A program made the translations under genes and the position numbers. Shown piece by piece: positions 21,361 through 30,008 of a DNA stretch of 64,000 bases. Under the pieces are notes generated by a model. That model searched no databases. It saw nothing but the letters and a program-made list of their open reading frames with translations, and had not been told where the DNA came from. This DNA comes from Pseudoxanthomonas sp. 3HH-4 (GTDB lineage: Bacteria; Pseudomonadota; Gammaproteobacteria; Xanthomonadales; Xanthomonadaceae), in the NCBI RefSeq assembly GCF_006716465.1, contig NZ_VFPB01000002.1, positions 124,001 to 188,000 on the forward strand. Direction: 5' to 3'. How positions within the stretch are numbered: position 1 is the first letter of the stretch; each line of letters opens with the position of its first letter.

Positions 21361-22386
21361 TCAGCCGTTTTTCGCCACCAGTTCCGCCACCTGCACGGCA
21401 TTCAGGGCAGCGCCCTTGCGGATGTTGTCGGACACGATCCACAGGTTCAGCCCGCGCGGATGCGAGATGTCCTCGCGGATGCGACCGACGTAGACGGCGT
21501 CGGTGCCGGAGGCATGGGTGACGGGCGTGGGATAGCCGCCAGGCGCGCGGTCATCGACGACTTCGATGCCCGGGGCGGCTTCCAGCAGCGCGCGCGCCTC
21601 GGCGGCGGTGATCTTGTCGCGGGTCTCGATGGCAACGGCTTCGGAGTGCCCGTAGAACACCGGCACGCGCACCGCCGTGGGATTCACCTGGATGCTGTCG
21701 TCGCCAAGGATCTTGCGCGTCTCCCACACCAGCTTCATCTCCTCCTTGGTGAAGCCGTTGTCGAGGAACTCGTCGATGTGCGGTATCAGGTTGAAGGCGA
21801 TCTGCACCGGGAAGCGCTGCGGATCCGGGTCCTGGAAGTTGAGCAGCGCGCCGGTCTGGCGGCCGAGCTCTTCCAGCGCCGAACGGCCGGCGCCTGACAC
21901 CGACTGATAGGTCGCCACGTTGATGCGTTCGATGCCGTACTTGCGATGGATCGGGGCCAGTGCCACCAGCATCTGCATGGTCGAGCAGTTAGGGTTGGCG
22001 ATGATGCCGCGCGGACGGTTCTGCACCTGCTCGGGGTTCACTTCGCTGACCACCAGCGGGATATCGGCGTCGTAGCGGAATGCCGAGGAATTGTCGATGA
22101 CCACGACACCGGCCGCGGCGAATTTCGGCGCGAATTCCTTGGAAATGCTGCCGCCGGCGGAGAACAGCGCGATATCGATGCCGGCAGGATCGAAGGTGGC
22201 CAGGTCCTGCACGGTGATCTTTTCGCCGTTAAACTCGACGGTGCTGCCGGCGGAGCGCTCGGAGGCCAGCGCGACAAGCGTGCCGACCGGGAAGTTCCGC
22301 TCGGCGAGGATGGACAGCATGGTTTCGCCGACGGCGCCGGTGGCGCCCACGACGGCGACATTGAAGGTTCGGTTCTGGTTGCTCAT
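21361..22386 (-). CDS. asd: aspartate-semialdehyde dehydrogenase
   Basis: Asd reduces aspartyl phosphate to aspartate semialdehyde, the branch point to lysine, diaminopimelate, methionine and threonine. The 341-residue protein has the NADP motif GATGAVGE at residues 14-21, the nucleophile C134 in NPNCSTMQ, and SVSGAGRSALEEL. ATG 22386 (MSNQNRTFNV) is chosen over a longer open frame. The asd-fimV order is the classical pseudomonad/xanthomonad one. Confidence 0.98.
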   Translation of the reverse strand: MSNQNRTFNVAVVGATGAVGETMLSILAERNFPVGTLVALASERSAGSTVEFNGEKITVQDLATFDPAGIDIALFSAGGSISKEFAPKFAAAGVVVIDNSSAFRYDADIPLVVSEVNPEQVQNRPRGIIANPNCSTMQMLVALAPIHRKYGIERINVATYQSVSGAGRSALEELGRQTGALLNFQDPDPQRFPVQIAFNLIPHIDEFLDNGFTKEEMKLVWETRKILGDDSIQVNPTAVRVPVFYGHSEAVAIETRDKITAAEARALLEAAPGIEVVDDRAPGGYPTPVTHASGTDAVYVGRIREDISHPRGLNLWIVSDNIRKGAALNAVQVAELVAKNG

Positions 22387-22462
22387 GGAGGGGTTTTCGC
22401 GAAGAAGGGAATGAAGACAGCAGACAAGTGTTGGCTGTGTTCGGGGAACCTGCGGGCGTGCC

Positions 22463-23503
22463 TCAGGCTCCCTGTCGTTTGGCGATGGTGGTTTTGATGG
22501 TCGAGGCGGCAGCCAGCGCATCCGGATTGACCGGCGACGGCGGATTGCCCGCATCCGGACCTTCGCCGAGCGCGGCAATCAGGTTGTCCACCGCCAGCGA
22601 AACCATCGCGCGGCGCGTGGCGAGGCTGGCGCTGGCGATATGCGGGGTCAGCACCACGTTGCGCAGCGCGAGCAATTCGGGCCGCACGGCGGGTTCGCCC
22701 TCGTAGACATCCAGGCCGGCTGCAGCCAGGCGGCCGTTCGCCAGCGCATCGGCGAGCGCGGCTTCGTCGACGATGCCACCGCGCGCGATGTTCACCAGCG
22801 TGGCGGTGGACTTCATCTTCGCCAGCGCCGCGGCATCGACCAGGTGATGGACCTGCGGTGAGTACGGCAACACCAGCACCACATGGTCGGCCTGAGCGAA
22901 CACGTCGTCGAAGCTGGCGTAGCTCGCACCGCATTCCCGCTCCACCGTGTCCGGAAGGCGGCTGCGGTTGTGGTACAGCACGCGCATGTCGAACCCGCGC
23001 GCACGGCGGGCGATGCCCTGCCCGATCCGACCCATGCCGACGATGCCCAGCGTGCTGCCGTGCAGGTCGGCGCCGAGCAGCGTGCCGAACGACCATTGCT
23101 GCCACTGTCCTTCACGCAGCCAGCGTTCGGCTTCGGTGATGCGTCGCGCGGTGGCCATCAGCAGCGCGAAGCCGAAGTCGGCCGTGGTCTCGGTCAACAC
23201 ATCCGGAGTATTGGTCGCAACGATGCCAGCCCGTGTCAGCGCATCGACGTCAAGGTTGTTGTAGCCCACGCCGACATTGGCGATGGCGCGCAGCGACGAG
23301 GCAGCGGCGATTTCCTCCGCGCCGATCCGCTCATTCAGCGTGATGAGCGCGCCCGCGATGCCGCGCAGCGCATCGGCGATGGCCTGCGGTGTGTATTCGG
23401 TGACATGGCTCGTCGATCGCACGTCGAAATGCGCCGCCAGCCGTCCGACGATGTCGTCGAACAACGGCTGCGACACCCAGACGCGCGGCCGCGGCTCAGC
23501 CAT
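22463..23503 (-). CDS. D-2-hydroxyacid dehydrogenase (glyoxylate/hydroxypyruvate reductase type)
   Basis: This is a 346-residue NAD(P)-dependent D-isomer-specific 2-hydroxyacid dehydrogenase. It has the Rossmann motif [11 protein letters not shown], the catalytic Arg in [10 protein letters not shown], Glu in DVYEGEP, and His in TPHIASA. The NVGVGYNN segment is typical of glyoxylate/hydroxypyruvate/gluconate reductases. Its ATG lies within the last bases of aroC (8-base overlap), so it is probably co-transcribed with prmB-aroC. The exact substrate is not determined. Confidence 0.9.
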   Translation of the reverse strand: MAEPRPRVWVSQPLFDDIVGRLAAHFDVRSTSHVTEYTPQAIADALRGIAGALITLNERIGAEEIAAASSLRAIANVGVGYNNLDVDALTRAGIVATNTPDVLTETTADFGFALLMATARRITEAERWLREGQWQQWSFGTLLGADLHGSTLGIVGMGRIGQGIARRARGFDMRVLYHNRSRLPDTVERECGASYASFDDVFAQADHVVLVLPYSPQVHHLVDAAALAKMKSTATLVNIARGGIVDEAALADALANGRLAAAGLDVYEGEPAVRPELLALRNVVLTPHIASASLATRRAMVSLAVDNLIAALGEGPDAGNPPSPVNPDALAAASTIKTTIAKRQGA

Positions 23504-24599
23504 CGACGCTGCCGGGAACGTACGGCGGCACATCGCCCACGTCGCCGCATTGCGCGCGATGGCGCAACGCCTGGTCCATCAGCACCAGCGCCATCATCGC
23601 CTCGGCAATCGGCGTGGCGCGGATGCCCACGCACGGGTCGTGGCGACCCGTGGTGATGACGTCCACGGTGTTGCCGTCCACATCCACCGTCGCGCCCGGC
23701 AGGCGCAGGCTGGACGTCGGCTTCAGCACGATGGAGGCGGTAACCTGCTGGCCGGTGGAAATGCCGCCGAGAATGCCGCCGGCATGGTTGGACAGGAAGC
23801 CCTCCGGCGTCATCAGGTCGCGGTGTTCGGTGCCCTTCTGGGTGACCGCCGCGAAGCCGTCGCCGATCTCCACGCCCTTCACTGCATTGATGCTCATCAG
23901 CGCAGCGGCGAGGTCGCCATCGAGCTTGCCGTAGATCGGCTCGCCCCAACCGGCGGGCACGCCGTCGGCGACGACATTGACGCGTGCGCCGATGGAATCG
24001 CCCGACTTGCGCAGCGCATCCATGTAGGTTTCCAGCGACGGTACCTGCGCGGCATGCGGCCAGAAGAACGGGTTGTCTTCCACCGCACCCCAGTCGAAGC
24101 CTTCCGGCGTGATCGGGCCAAGCTGCGACAGGTAACCGCGCACGGTCACGCCATGCCGCTGCTGCAGCCATTTCTTGGCAATCACGCCAGCCGCCACACG
24201 CATCGTGGTTTCACGAGCGGACGAACGCCCGCCACCGCGCGGGTCGCGGATGCCGTACTTCTGCCAGTAGGTGTAATCGGCATGGCCGGGACGGAACTGC
24301 CGCGCGATGTCGGCGTAATCCTTGCTGCGCTGGTCCGTGTTGCGGACCAGCAGCGCGATCGGCGTGCCAGTGGTGCGACCCTCGTACACGCCGCTGAGGA
24401 TCTCGACCTCATCGGCCTCGCGGCGCGCAGAGGTGTGCCGCGACTTGCCGGTGGCTCGACGCTCCAGGTCGTGACGGAACTCCTCGGGTGCGATCTCCAG
24501 CCCCGGCGGGCAGCCGTCGACCACGCAGCCGATCGCCGGCCCGTGCGATTCGCCGAACGTGGTGACCATGAGAAGTTTTCCGAAACTGTTGCTGCTCAA
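23496..24599 (-). CDS. aroC: chorismate synthase
   Basis: AroC makes chorismate from 5-enolpyruvylshikimate 3-phosphate with reduced FMN, the last shared step of aromatic synthesis. The protein has GESHGPAIG near residue 16, the [17 protein letters not shown] signature, and the late [17 protein letters not shown] motif. The family N-terminus (MSxNSFGKLL) is matched only by starting at the TTG at 24599, which has a GGAG site six bases upstream. The first in-frame ATG (residue 11) would delete conserved residues. Length is then 367. Confidence 0.96.
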   Translation of the reverse strand: MSSNSFGKLLMVTTFGESHGPAIGCVVDGCPPGLEIAPEEFRHDLERRATGKSRHTSARREADEVEILSGVYEGRTTGTPIALLVRNTDQRSKDYADIARQFRPGHADYTYWQKYGIRDPRGGGRSSARETTMRVAAGVIAKKWLQQRHGVTVRGYLSQLGPITPEGFDWGAVEDNPFFWPHAAQVPSLETYMDALRKSGDSIGARVNVVADGVPAGWGEPIYGKLDGDLAAALMSINAVKGVEIGDGFAAVTQKGTEHRDLMTPEGFLSNHAGGILGGISTGQQVTASIVLKPTSSLRLPGATVDVDGNTVDVITTGRHDPCVGIRATPIAEAMMALVLMDQALRHRAQCGDVGDVPPYVPGSVDG

Positions 24600-24605
24600 G
24601 CGCCG

Positions 24606-24609
24606 CTCC
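24606..24609 (-). promoter_or_regulatory. ribosome-binding site supporting the TTG start of aroC
   Basis: GGAG on the minus strand, six bases before the TTG at 24599. No comparable site precedes the in-frame ATG ten codons later, so this decides the start. Confidence 0.75.
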
Positions 24610-24737
24610 GCGGATGGAACCACCGGTGCCGGGCGTTGAAGCATCGCATACCGGCCACCCTATTGTGCAGTGCGCCAACGCCGGCCGCGACGGTTGCAGG
24701 CGCAACCGCTGCGGACGTTCGCGCGAGGCGTGCGGCC

Positions 24738-25667
24738 TTATTTTCGCGCGGCGGCGAGTTCAGTGATGCGGGCGTTGTGGCGGATCAGCTCGGCGCACTC
24801 GACGGCGAAGATGCCCATCTGCCCCACCTTGAACTCGATCCAGGCGAATTCGACGTCCGGCAGCAACTTGACCAGTGCGCGTTCGGACTCGCCCACTTCG
24901 CAGATCAGCAGACCGTCCTGGCTCAGGTGCAGCGGCGCGTCGCGCAGGATCTTCAACACCAGGTCCAGGCCATCGTCGCCGGCGCGCAGGCCGAGTTCGG
25001 GCTCGAAGGAGTATTCCTTCGGCAGCGCATCGGTCTCGTCGTTGGTGACGTAGGGCGGATTGGTGACGATCAGGTCGTAGTGCTTGCCGGTAAGCCCGGC
25101 GAACAGGTCCGACTTGAGGAACTGCACGTTGTCGGCCAGCAGGCGGGCCTTGTTCTCGGCCGACAGCGCCAGCGCGTCGTCGCTGATGTCGACGCCGTCG
25201 ACCTGCCAGTCGGGGTTGTAGTGACCCATCGCGATGGCGATGCAGCCCGAACCGGTGCACAGGTCCAGCGCGCGATTGACCTCGCGACCACCCAGCCAGG
25301 GCTCGAAACCGGCCTCGATCAGTTCGGCGATCGGCGAACGCGGCACCAGCGCACGCGCATCGCTCTTGAAGCTGAGCCCGGCGAACCAGGCCTCGCCGGT
25401 CAGGTAGGCGACCGGGATGCGCTCGTTGACGCGACGCTCGACCAGCGCCAGCACCTGTGCCTTTTCCGCGCTGGTGACGCGCGCCTGGCCGTACGCCGGG
25501 CCCAGGTCCGGCGGCAGGTGCAGCGTGTGCAGCACCAGGTGCGAGGCCTCGTCCAGCGCGTTGTCGTAGCTATGGCCGAAGGTCAGGCCGGCGGCATTGA
25601 AACGGCTGGCGCCGTAACGGATCAGATCGATGATGGTGTGCAGTTCGGCGGCGACGTCGGCGGTCAT
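24738..25667 (-). CDS. prmB: ribosomal protein uL3 glutamine methyltransferase PrmB
   Basis: PrmB methylates a glutamine of ribosomal protein uL3 with S-adenosylmethionine. The 309-residue protein has the SAM motif ALDLCTGSGCIAIAMG and the amide-methyltransferase NPPYVT signature (NPPY at residues 203-206), and the length expected for PrmB, not PrmC. ATG 25667 is chosen; the frame is open far upstream only because it runs antisense to the SCO gene. It is followed by aroC, as in E. coli (prmB-aroC). Confidence 0.96.
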   Translation of the reverse strand: MTADVAAELHTIIDLIRYGASRFNAAGLTFGHSYDNALDEASHLVLHTLHLPPDLGPAYGQARVTSAEKAQVLALVERRVNERIPVAYLTGEAWFAGLSFKSDARALVPRSPIAELIEAGFEPWLGGREVNRALDLCTGSGCIAIAMGHYNPDWQVDGVDISDDALALSAENKARLLADNVQFLKSDLFAGLTGKHYDLIVTNPPYVTNDETDALPKEYSFEPELGLRAGDDGLDLVLKILRDAPLHLSQDGLLICEVGESERALVKLLPDVEFAWIEFKVGQMGIFAVECAELIRHNARITELAAARK

Positions 25668-25707
25668 GGCAAGGCTTGTGAAGACGCCGGAACGGCGAAG
25701 GCCGCCG

Positions 25708-25713
25708 ATTATA
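25708..25713 (-). promoter_or_regulatory. candidate -10 element for prmB
   Basis: A perfect TATAAT on the minus strand, 40 bases upstream of the prmB ATG, in the short divergent gap to the SCO gene. The -35 region is weak, so this is only a candidate. Confidence 0.4.
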
Positions 25714-25805
25714 GGGGCTGCCCCGGTATCATGGCCGCCTTCACGCCGCGCCCATGCGGCCCCGGCCCACCGGCTGCGCCCTCCTCCTCGTGGGAACCCC
25801 ACCAC

Positions 25806-26459
25806 ATGTTCAACAAGAAGATCGGCCTCATCCTCATCCTGGCGCTCGCCGCCGGCCTGGGCCTGCTGGCCGCACAGAAGTTCTTCGGCCCGGTCACGCC
25901 CGCCACCCAATGGCCGGCCACGCAGACGGTGACCCTGTTCCCGCAGGCGCGTCCGCTGCCGCCCTTCTCGCTGCGCCAGTCGGACGGCACCCAACTGGCC
26001 GACGGCGAACTGAAAGGCCATTGGACACTGGTATTCCTGGGCTTCACGTTCTGCCCGGACGTCTGCCCGACCACGCTGGCCGAACTCGCCCAGGCGCAGG
26101 CCCAGTGGAAGGACCTGCCCGACTCCACCCGCCCGCGCGTGCTGTTCGTGTCGGTCGATCCCGAGCGCGACACGCCCACCCGCATCGGCGAGTACGCCCA
26201 CGCCTTCCATCCCGACACGATGGCGGCGACGGCCGACGTCCCGACGCTGGAGAACTTCGCCAAATCGTTGGGTTTCGTCTTCATGAAAGTGCCCGGTGAC
26301 GGCTTCGAGCAGAACCCCAACGACTACAGCATGGACCACTCCTCGGCGATCGGCGTGCTGGACCCGCAAGGCCGCCTAGCCGGCCTGATCCGCCCGCCAT
26401 TCCAGCCGAAGGCAATCGCCGCGGACATGCGCGCGCTGACCGAGGCCTCGGCAAAATGA
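25806..26459 (+). CDS. SCO1/SenC-family copper chaperone
   Basis: This 217-residue SCO-type protein delivers copper to the CuA site of cytochrome oxidase or acts as a periplasmic thiol-redox protein. An N-terminal membrane anchor (about residues 6-24) is followed by a thioredoxin fold with the copper ligands C83 and C87 in FCPDVCPTT and H178 in DYSMDHSSA. All three ligands are present. The gene overlaps psd by ATGA, an unusual pairing that suggests shared expression. Confidence 0.95.
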   Translation: MFNKKIGLILILALAAGLGLLAAQKFFGPVTPATQWPATQTVTLFPQARPLPPFSLRQSDGTQLADGELKGHWTLVFLGFTFCPDVCPTTLAELAQAQAQWKDLPDSTRPRVLFVSVDPERDTPTRIGEYAHAFHPDTMAATADVPTLENFAKSLGFVFMKVPGDGFEQNPNDYSMDHSSAIGVLDPQGRLAGLIRPPFQPKAIAADMRALTEASAK

Positions 26460-27301
26460 GCCTACTGACCTCGCTGACCTACGTCCTGCCGCACCGCTTC
26501 CTGTCGTCGCTCGCGCGGCGGCTGGCGTATTCCACCTCCCCGGGCACCAGCCGCTGGCTGATCGATACGGTGACGAAGAAGTTCAACGTCGACCTCGGCG
26601 AGGCCGCGAATCCTGATCCGCGTTCCTACCCCAGCTTCAATGCCTTCTTCACCCGCGCGCTGAAGGCCGGCGCACGCGAGGCCGACGCCGATCCGCGCGC
26701 GCTGCTGATGCCGGCCGACGGCCACATCAGCCAGTGTGGCCCCATCGAGGACGGGCGCATCTTCCAGGCCAAGGGACAGTCGTTCACCGCGGCGGAACTG
26801 CTGGGCGATGCCGCTGCTGCCGAACCCTTCCGCAACGGCCTGTTCGCCACGGTGTACCTGTCGCCTCGCGATTACCACCGCGTGCACATGCCGTGGACCG
26901 GCACGCTCCGCGAGACCGTGCACGTGCCAGGGCGCCTTTTCAGCGTCGGCACCGACGCGGTGGCCAACGTGCCGCGACTGTTCGCGCGCAACGAGCGCCT
27001 GGTCTGCCATTTCGACACCGACTTCGGTCCGATGGTGTCGGTGATGGTGGGCGCGCTGCTCGTCTCGGGTGTGGAAACGGTTTGGAGCGGCGAAGAGATT
27101 CCTGCCTACGGCACCGCGATCACGCGCAAGGATTACCGGGGCAAGGGCATCACGCTGGAGCGGTTCGCGGAGATGGCGCGCTTCAACTATGGCTCGACGG
27201 TGATCGTGCTGCTGCCGCCGGGGGTAGCGGAATTGGCGCCTGGCATCAAGGCGGAATCACCGGTACGGCTCGGTCAGCGACTCGCGATGCGCATCGAGTG
27301 A
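26456..27301 (+). CDS. psd: phosphatidylserine decarboxylase proenzyme
   Basis: Psd converts phosphatidylserine to phosphatidylethanolamine at the inner membrane. The 281-residue proenzyme self-cleaves before the serine of its GS pair (G246-S247 in FNYGSTVIV) to form the pyruvoyl group. D89 (PADGH) and H144 (YHRVHMP) complete the autocleavage triad. The motif reads YGST where E. coli has LGST; the essential GST is intact. It overlaps the SCO gene by four bases. Confidence 0.97.
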   Translation: MSLLTSLTYVLPHRFLSSLARRLAYSTSPGTSRWLIDTVTKKFNVDLGEAANPDPRSYPSFNAFFTRALKAGAREADADPRALLMPADGHISQCGPIEDGRIFQAKGQSFTAAELLGDAAAAEPFRNGLFATVYLSPRDYHRVHMPWTGTLRETVHVPGRLFSVGTDAVANVPRLFARNERLVCHFDTDFGPMVSVMVGALLVSGVETVWSGEEIPAYGTAITRKDYRGKGITLERFAEMARFNYGSTVIVLLPPGVAELAPGIKAESPVRLGQRLAMRIE

Positions 27302-27334
27302 GCCCGGCATCGCCGCCGGAGCACGCGCGGCTCG

Positions 27335-27736
27335 CTAACGGCCAGCAGGGCTGAGGTACCCCTGCTCTTCCAGCAACCCGATCATCCGGCCTCGGTCGTA
27401 CCCTTCCAGCTTGGCGTTGGTCGTGACGATGACGGGAACCCGTTTCGCGCCGAGACGGTGCAACTCCTGGCGATGCGCCGTCGACGTATCCGCAGGCCGC
27501 TCCACGTAATCCACGCCCAGCTCGCGAAGCAACTTCCGGGTCTTCTCGCAGCCGCCGCAGGCCCCGAGGGAATAGAACGCGACCTGCCCTGGGCGCGGGA
27601 GGTAGAGAGCATAGTCGCCACGGGTGACGACGAGATCGTTCGATTTTGCCAGTTTGTGTGCGCTGTAGACGCGGCCGCCCCCCAATCCCACCAGAAGTGC
27701 CGCCACCACCACGATGAGGGGAAGCATCCTTTTCAT
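27335..27736 (-). CDS. membrane-anchored glutaredoxin-like protein
   Basis: This protein of about 133 residues has one N-terminal membrane helix (LPLIVVVAALLVGLGGG) and a glutaredoxin-like domain. It has the redox motif CGGC in FYSLGACGGCEKTRKLL and the cis-proline segment KRVPVIV. A role in disulfide chemistry in the periplasm is likely from the anchor and motif; the partner is unknown. ATG 27736 is used; a GTG at 27742 and an ATG at 27748 (adding MPVN) are alternatives, and the GGGAG site fits the GTG best. It lies 55 bases after a small cysteine-rich gene, with a strong hairpin in between. Confidence 0.85.
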   Translation of the reverse strand: MKRMLPLIVVVAALLVGLGGGRVYSAHKLAKSNDLVVTRGDYALYLPRPGQVAFYSLGACGGCEKTRKLLRELGVDYVERPADTSTAHRQELHRLGAKRVPVIVTTNAKLEGYDRGRMIGLLEEQGYLSPAGR

Positions 27737-27756
27737 GTTCACAGGCATCTCCCGAA

Positions 27757-27778
27757 GCCGCGGGGATGGCCCCGCGGC
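27757..27778 (-). promoter_or_regulatory. hairpin between the cysteine-rich and glutaredoxin-like genes
   Basis: A perfect 9-bp GC stem (GCCGCGGGG / CCCCGCGGC) with an ATGG loop, in the gap between the two genes. There is no T-run after it on the minus strand, so it may be a partial terminator, a processing site or a 3'-end stabiliser that lets the upstream gene be made in excess. Confidence 0.55.
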
Positions 27779-27791
27779 GTGTCGTCTCGGA

Positions 27792-28013
27792 TCAGGGGAC
27801 TTCGCAGTTGCCGCACGTGATGAAGCGGCATGTATTCAGGCTGGTTCGACACTGCGCGGGCGTGTATTGCCCACCCTGCATGCAGATCCTGTAGGACTGA
27901 TCGCATGCCAGCCAGCATTCGGTACACGGATCGTCGGCCTTCGAGGTGAATGAGAATCCAAGCACCAAAGCAGCCGCACACGCAGACGAAAGCAAGAACG
28001 TCTTGATAGACAT
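27792..28013 (-). CDS. small secreted eight-cysteine protein
   Basis: A 73-residue protein of no family I recognise. It has a clear signal peptide (MSIKTFLLSSACAAALVLGF, cleavage near SKA-DDP). The mature part of about 47 residues holds eight cysteines spaced C-x2-C-x3-C-x6-C-x10-C-x6-C-x4-C-x2-C, a nearly mirror-symmetric pattern suggesting four disulfides or a metal site. A good AAGGAG ribosome site precedes the ATG at 28013. The open frame extends 29 codons upstream, but without a signal-like sequence. The next gene encodes a membrane glutaredoxin-like protein that could act on it. Confidence 0.75.
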   Translation of the reverse strand: MSIKTFLLSSACAAALVLGFSFTSKADDPCTECWLACDQSYRICMQGGQYTPAQCRTSLNTCRFITCGNCEVP

Positions 28014-28293
28014 GACTATCTCCTTGTGATGGAAGCGCTGACGAGTCAGCAATGCCTGTGTACTCCCGCCACTCTCCGGCGAATGCGCGCGTGTGCACAT
28101 TTTTGGGACGCCGCGTCGCGTATGTACGCCGTCGCGATCGGTTCATCCATTTACGTACAGGCGTTTACGCGCCGCGGGGGCGCTATCAGATGAAAGACCG
28201 CTTCCCGGGATCGGACCATCCGTAGGCAACGCGACCCGATGCTTCGCCAATGCTCGAAAGGGGTGTTTGCCGCCGCGGTCCCGGAATGCGGTA
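28014..28293. other. intergenic region upstream of the cysteine-rich gene
   Basis: About 280 bases separate the end of mltD from the start of the small cysteine-rich gene, both on the minus strand. No supportable gene or named element is seen. There are short GC palindromes (for example GCGTCGCG around 28112) but no clear sigma70 promoter by eye. Confidence 0.4.
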
Positions 28294-29874
28294 TTACTTC
28301 CTGCAACTCTCCAATTTCAATTCCTGCCCCGGACGCACTGAGTACGCCGGAGCCTTCAATTTGTTCGCGCGCGCCAGCTTCTTGAGGTCGCACTGGAAGC
28401 GCTGCGAGATACGGCCCAGCGTATCGCCCTTGGCGACACGATACTCTCGCGTCTGCTCTTTCTTGGGTTCTGCCGCCTGGGGTTCACCGGTTGCGACCGT
28501 GGTCGGTACGCCCGCCACCGGCGTCACGTCACCGACCGCTACACTGCCGGTTGGCAGCGCGCTCCGGATCGCCGCAGCAGGATCCGCATTGACCAGCGTG
28601 CGGGCCAGCTCGGCGCGCGGGCCGCTGACGCAATAGCGGTTATAGAGGCCGACGATCCGCGTATTGGCCTTCAACGTGGTGCCAGCCGGGATCCAGCTTT
28701 CCGCTTGGTACCGCGGATTGAGGTTGCGCAGCGTGCGCATGTAGCCCTCACGCGTGCCGCCGTTGCCCAGGCAAATGGTCAGCTCGTAGATGGATGCGTC
28801 GCGCGCCAGCTTCAGGGGCGCAGGTTGCGCGGTGACCTTCGGGAATTCCAGCCCGTACTGGCGCGGGTGCAGGAACAGCCACGCCGCCGCGATCACCATC
28901 GGCACGTAGTCGCGCGTCTCGCCCGGGAATTGCCGGTAGACCACGTCATCCCAGAAGCCGAGGCCGGGGTTCTCGCGATAGACGCGCGCCGCACGGCCTT
29001 CACCACCGTTGTAGGCCGCCAACGCCAGTTCGATGTTGTTGTTCAGTCCTCGCATGCGCTCGTTCATGTAGGCCGCGCTGGCCTGCCCGGAGGCATACGG
29101 GTCATAACGCGTATCGAAACCGCTGGCATCGCGGCCCAGCCCGAAACGCGCGCCGGTGTGGAACATGAACTGCATCGGCCCCGCTGCACCCGCGCGCGAG
29201 GTGGAATGCACGCGGCCGTTGGATTCCTTCGCCATGATGCCGAACAGCAATGCTTCCGGCAGGCCGCTGCGCTCCCATGCGGGGTACAGGTCCGAGCGCA
29301 TGTTCTGGTAATTCTCGAAGCTGTCGATCAACGCCGGGCGCATGTCGGTCAGCCAGCGGCGGATGCCTGCCTGGACCGCCGGGTTGTACTCCACCATGCG
29401 ATCGAATGCGTGCCGCTGATCGTTGAGCAGCGCCGCGGTGCGGGCCGTCTCCGGTACCGGGGCGCTCGCTGCGATGGCGTGGTCGGTGCCGTCGTCCAGC
29501 CCATCGATCGCGTCGCCCTCGCCCGCATCATCTTCACCCTGCGCGTCGGCGTTGCCCTTGAGCAGGCGTTTGTACGTTGCCAGCAAGGTAGGCACCTGGC
29601 AGCCGCGCTGCCTGATGCAGGCGTCCAGCACGTCTTCCATGTCCTCCAGCGCAGCATCGCTCTCCGTTGCGCCACGCGGATCGCTGTTGGCCACCAGCAC
29701 CAGGCCATCGCGGTAGCGCTTCTCGGCGGCGGCCATGCGCTGCTCGAGCGCCTCCGCAGCAGCGCGGTCACGCGCGGACACCCGTTGGGCCAGTGAAACA
29801 GGCGAGACCAGCAGCAGGGAGAGGGCGACCGCAACGGGCCAGTGGCGCAGACAGGCAGGAACCGCAAACGACAT
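28294..29874 (-). CDS. mltD: membrane-bound lytic murein transglycosylase D
   Basis: MltD cleaves peptidoglycan glycan strands with formation of 1,6-anhydro ends. The 526-residue protein has a signal sequence (about residues 10-29, ending LAQ) and a low-complexity acidic stretch (105-135). The SLT domain carries catalytic E217 in MAKESNGR followed by AGAAGPMQFM, and one C-terminal LysM domain (about 475-520, YRVAKGDTLGRISQRF) is present. E. coli MltD has two LysM units and a lipobox; I see one LysM and no lipobox cysteine. Confidence 0.92.
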   Translation of the reverse strand: MSFAVPACLRHWPVAVALSLLLVSPVSLAQRVSARDRAAAEALEQRMAAAEKRYRDGLVLVANSDPRGATESDAALEDMEDVLDACIRQRGCQVPTLLATYKRLLKGNADAQGEDDAGEGDAIDGLDDGTDHAIAASAPVPETARTAALLNDQRHAFDRMVEYNPAVQAGIRRWLTDMRPALIDSFENYQNMRSDLYPAWERSGLPEALLFGIMAKESNGRVHSTSRAGAAGPMQFMFHTGARFGLGRDASGFDTRYDPYASGQASAAYMNERMRGLNNNIELALAAYNGGEGRAARVYRENPGLGFWDDVVYRQFPGETRDYVPMVIAAAWLFLHPRQYGLEFPKVTAQPAPLKLARDASIYELTICLGNGGTREGYMRTLRNLNPRYQAESWIPAGTTLKANTRIVGLYNRYCVSGPRAELARTLVNADPAAAIRSALPTGSVAVGDVTPVAGVPTTVATGEPQAAEPKKEQTREYRVAKGDTLGRISQRFQCDLKKLARANKLKAPAYSVRPGQELKLESCRK

Positions 29875-30008
29875 CGGTGAGCATCCAGAGTGTGAGTCGG
29901 GAGGGTAGCCCCCGCCATGCATCCCGGGCAAGGTCGCGCGTCATGGAACGTTTCCCCGGATGCAGCATCCAGCCGCTAGAATCCGGGCATCATCACGCGA
30001 GGTTGAAC

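Noticed and set aside
23277..25805. An N-terminal extension of about 840 codons on the SCO gene frame
   Set aside because: It runs antisense to the 2-hydroxyacid dehydrogenase, aroC and prmB genes. The SCO protein starts at 25806 with its membrane anchor.
25668..26369. A long N-terminal extension of prmB
   Set aside because: The added part is antisense to the SCO gene and not PrmB-like; ATG 25667 gives the normal length.
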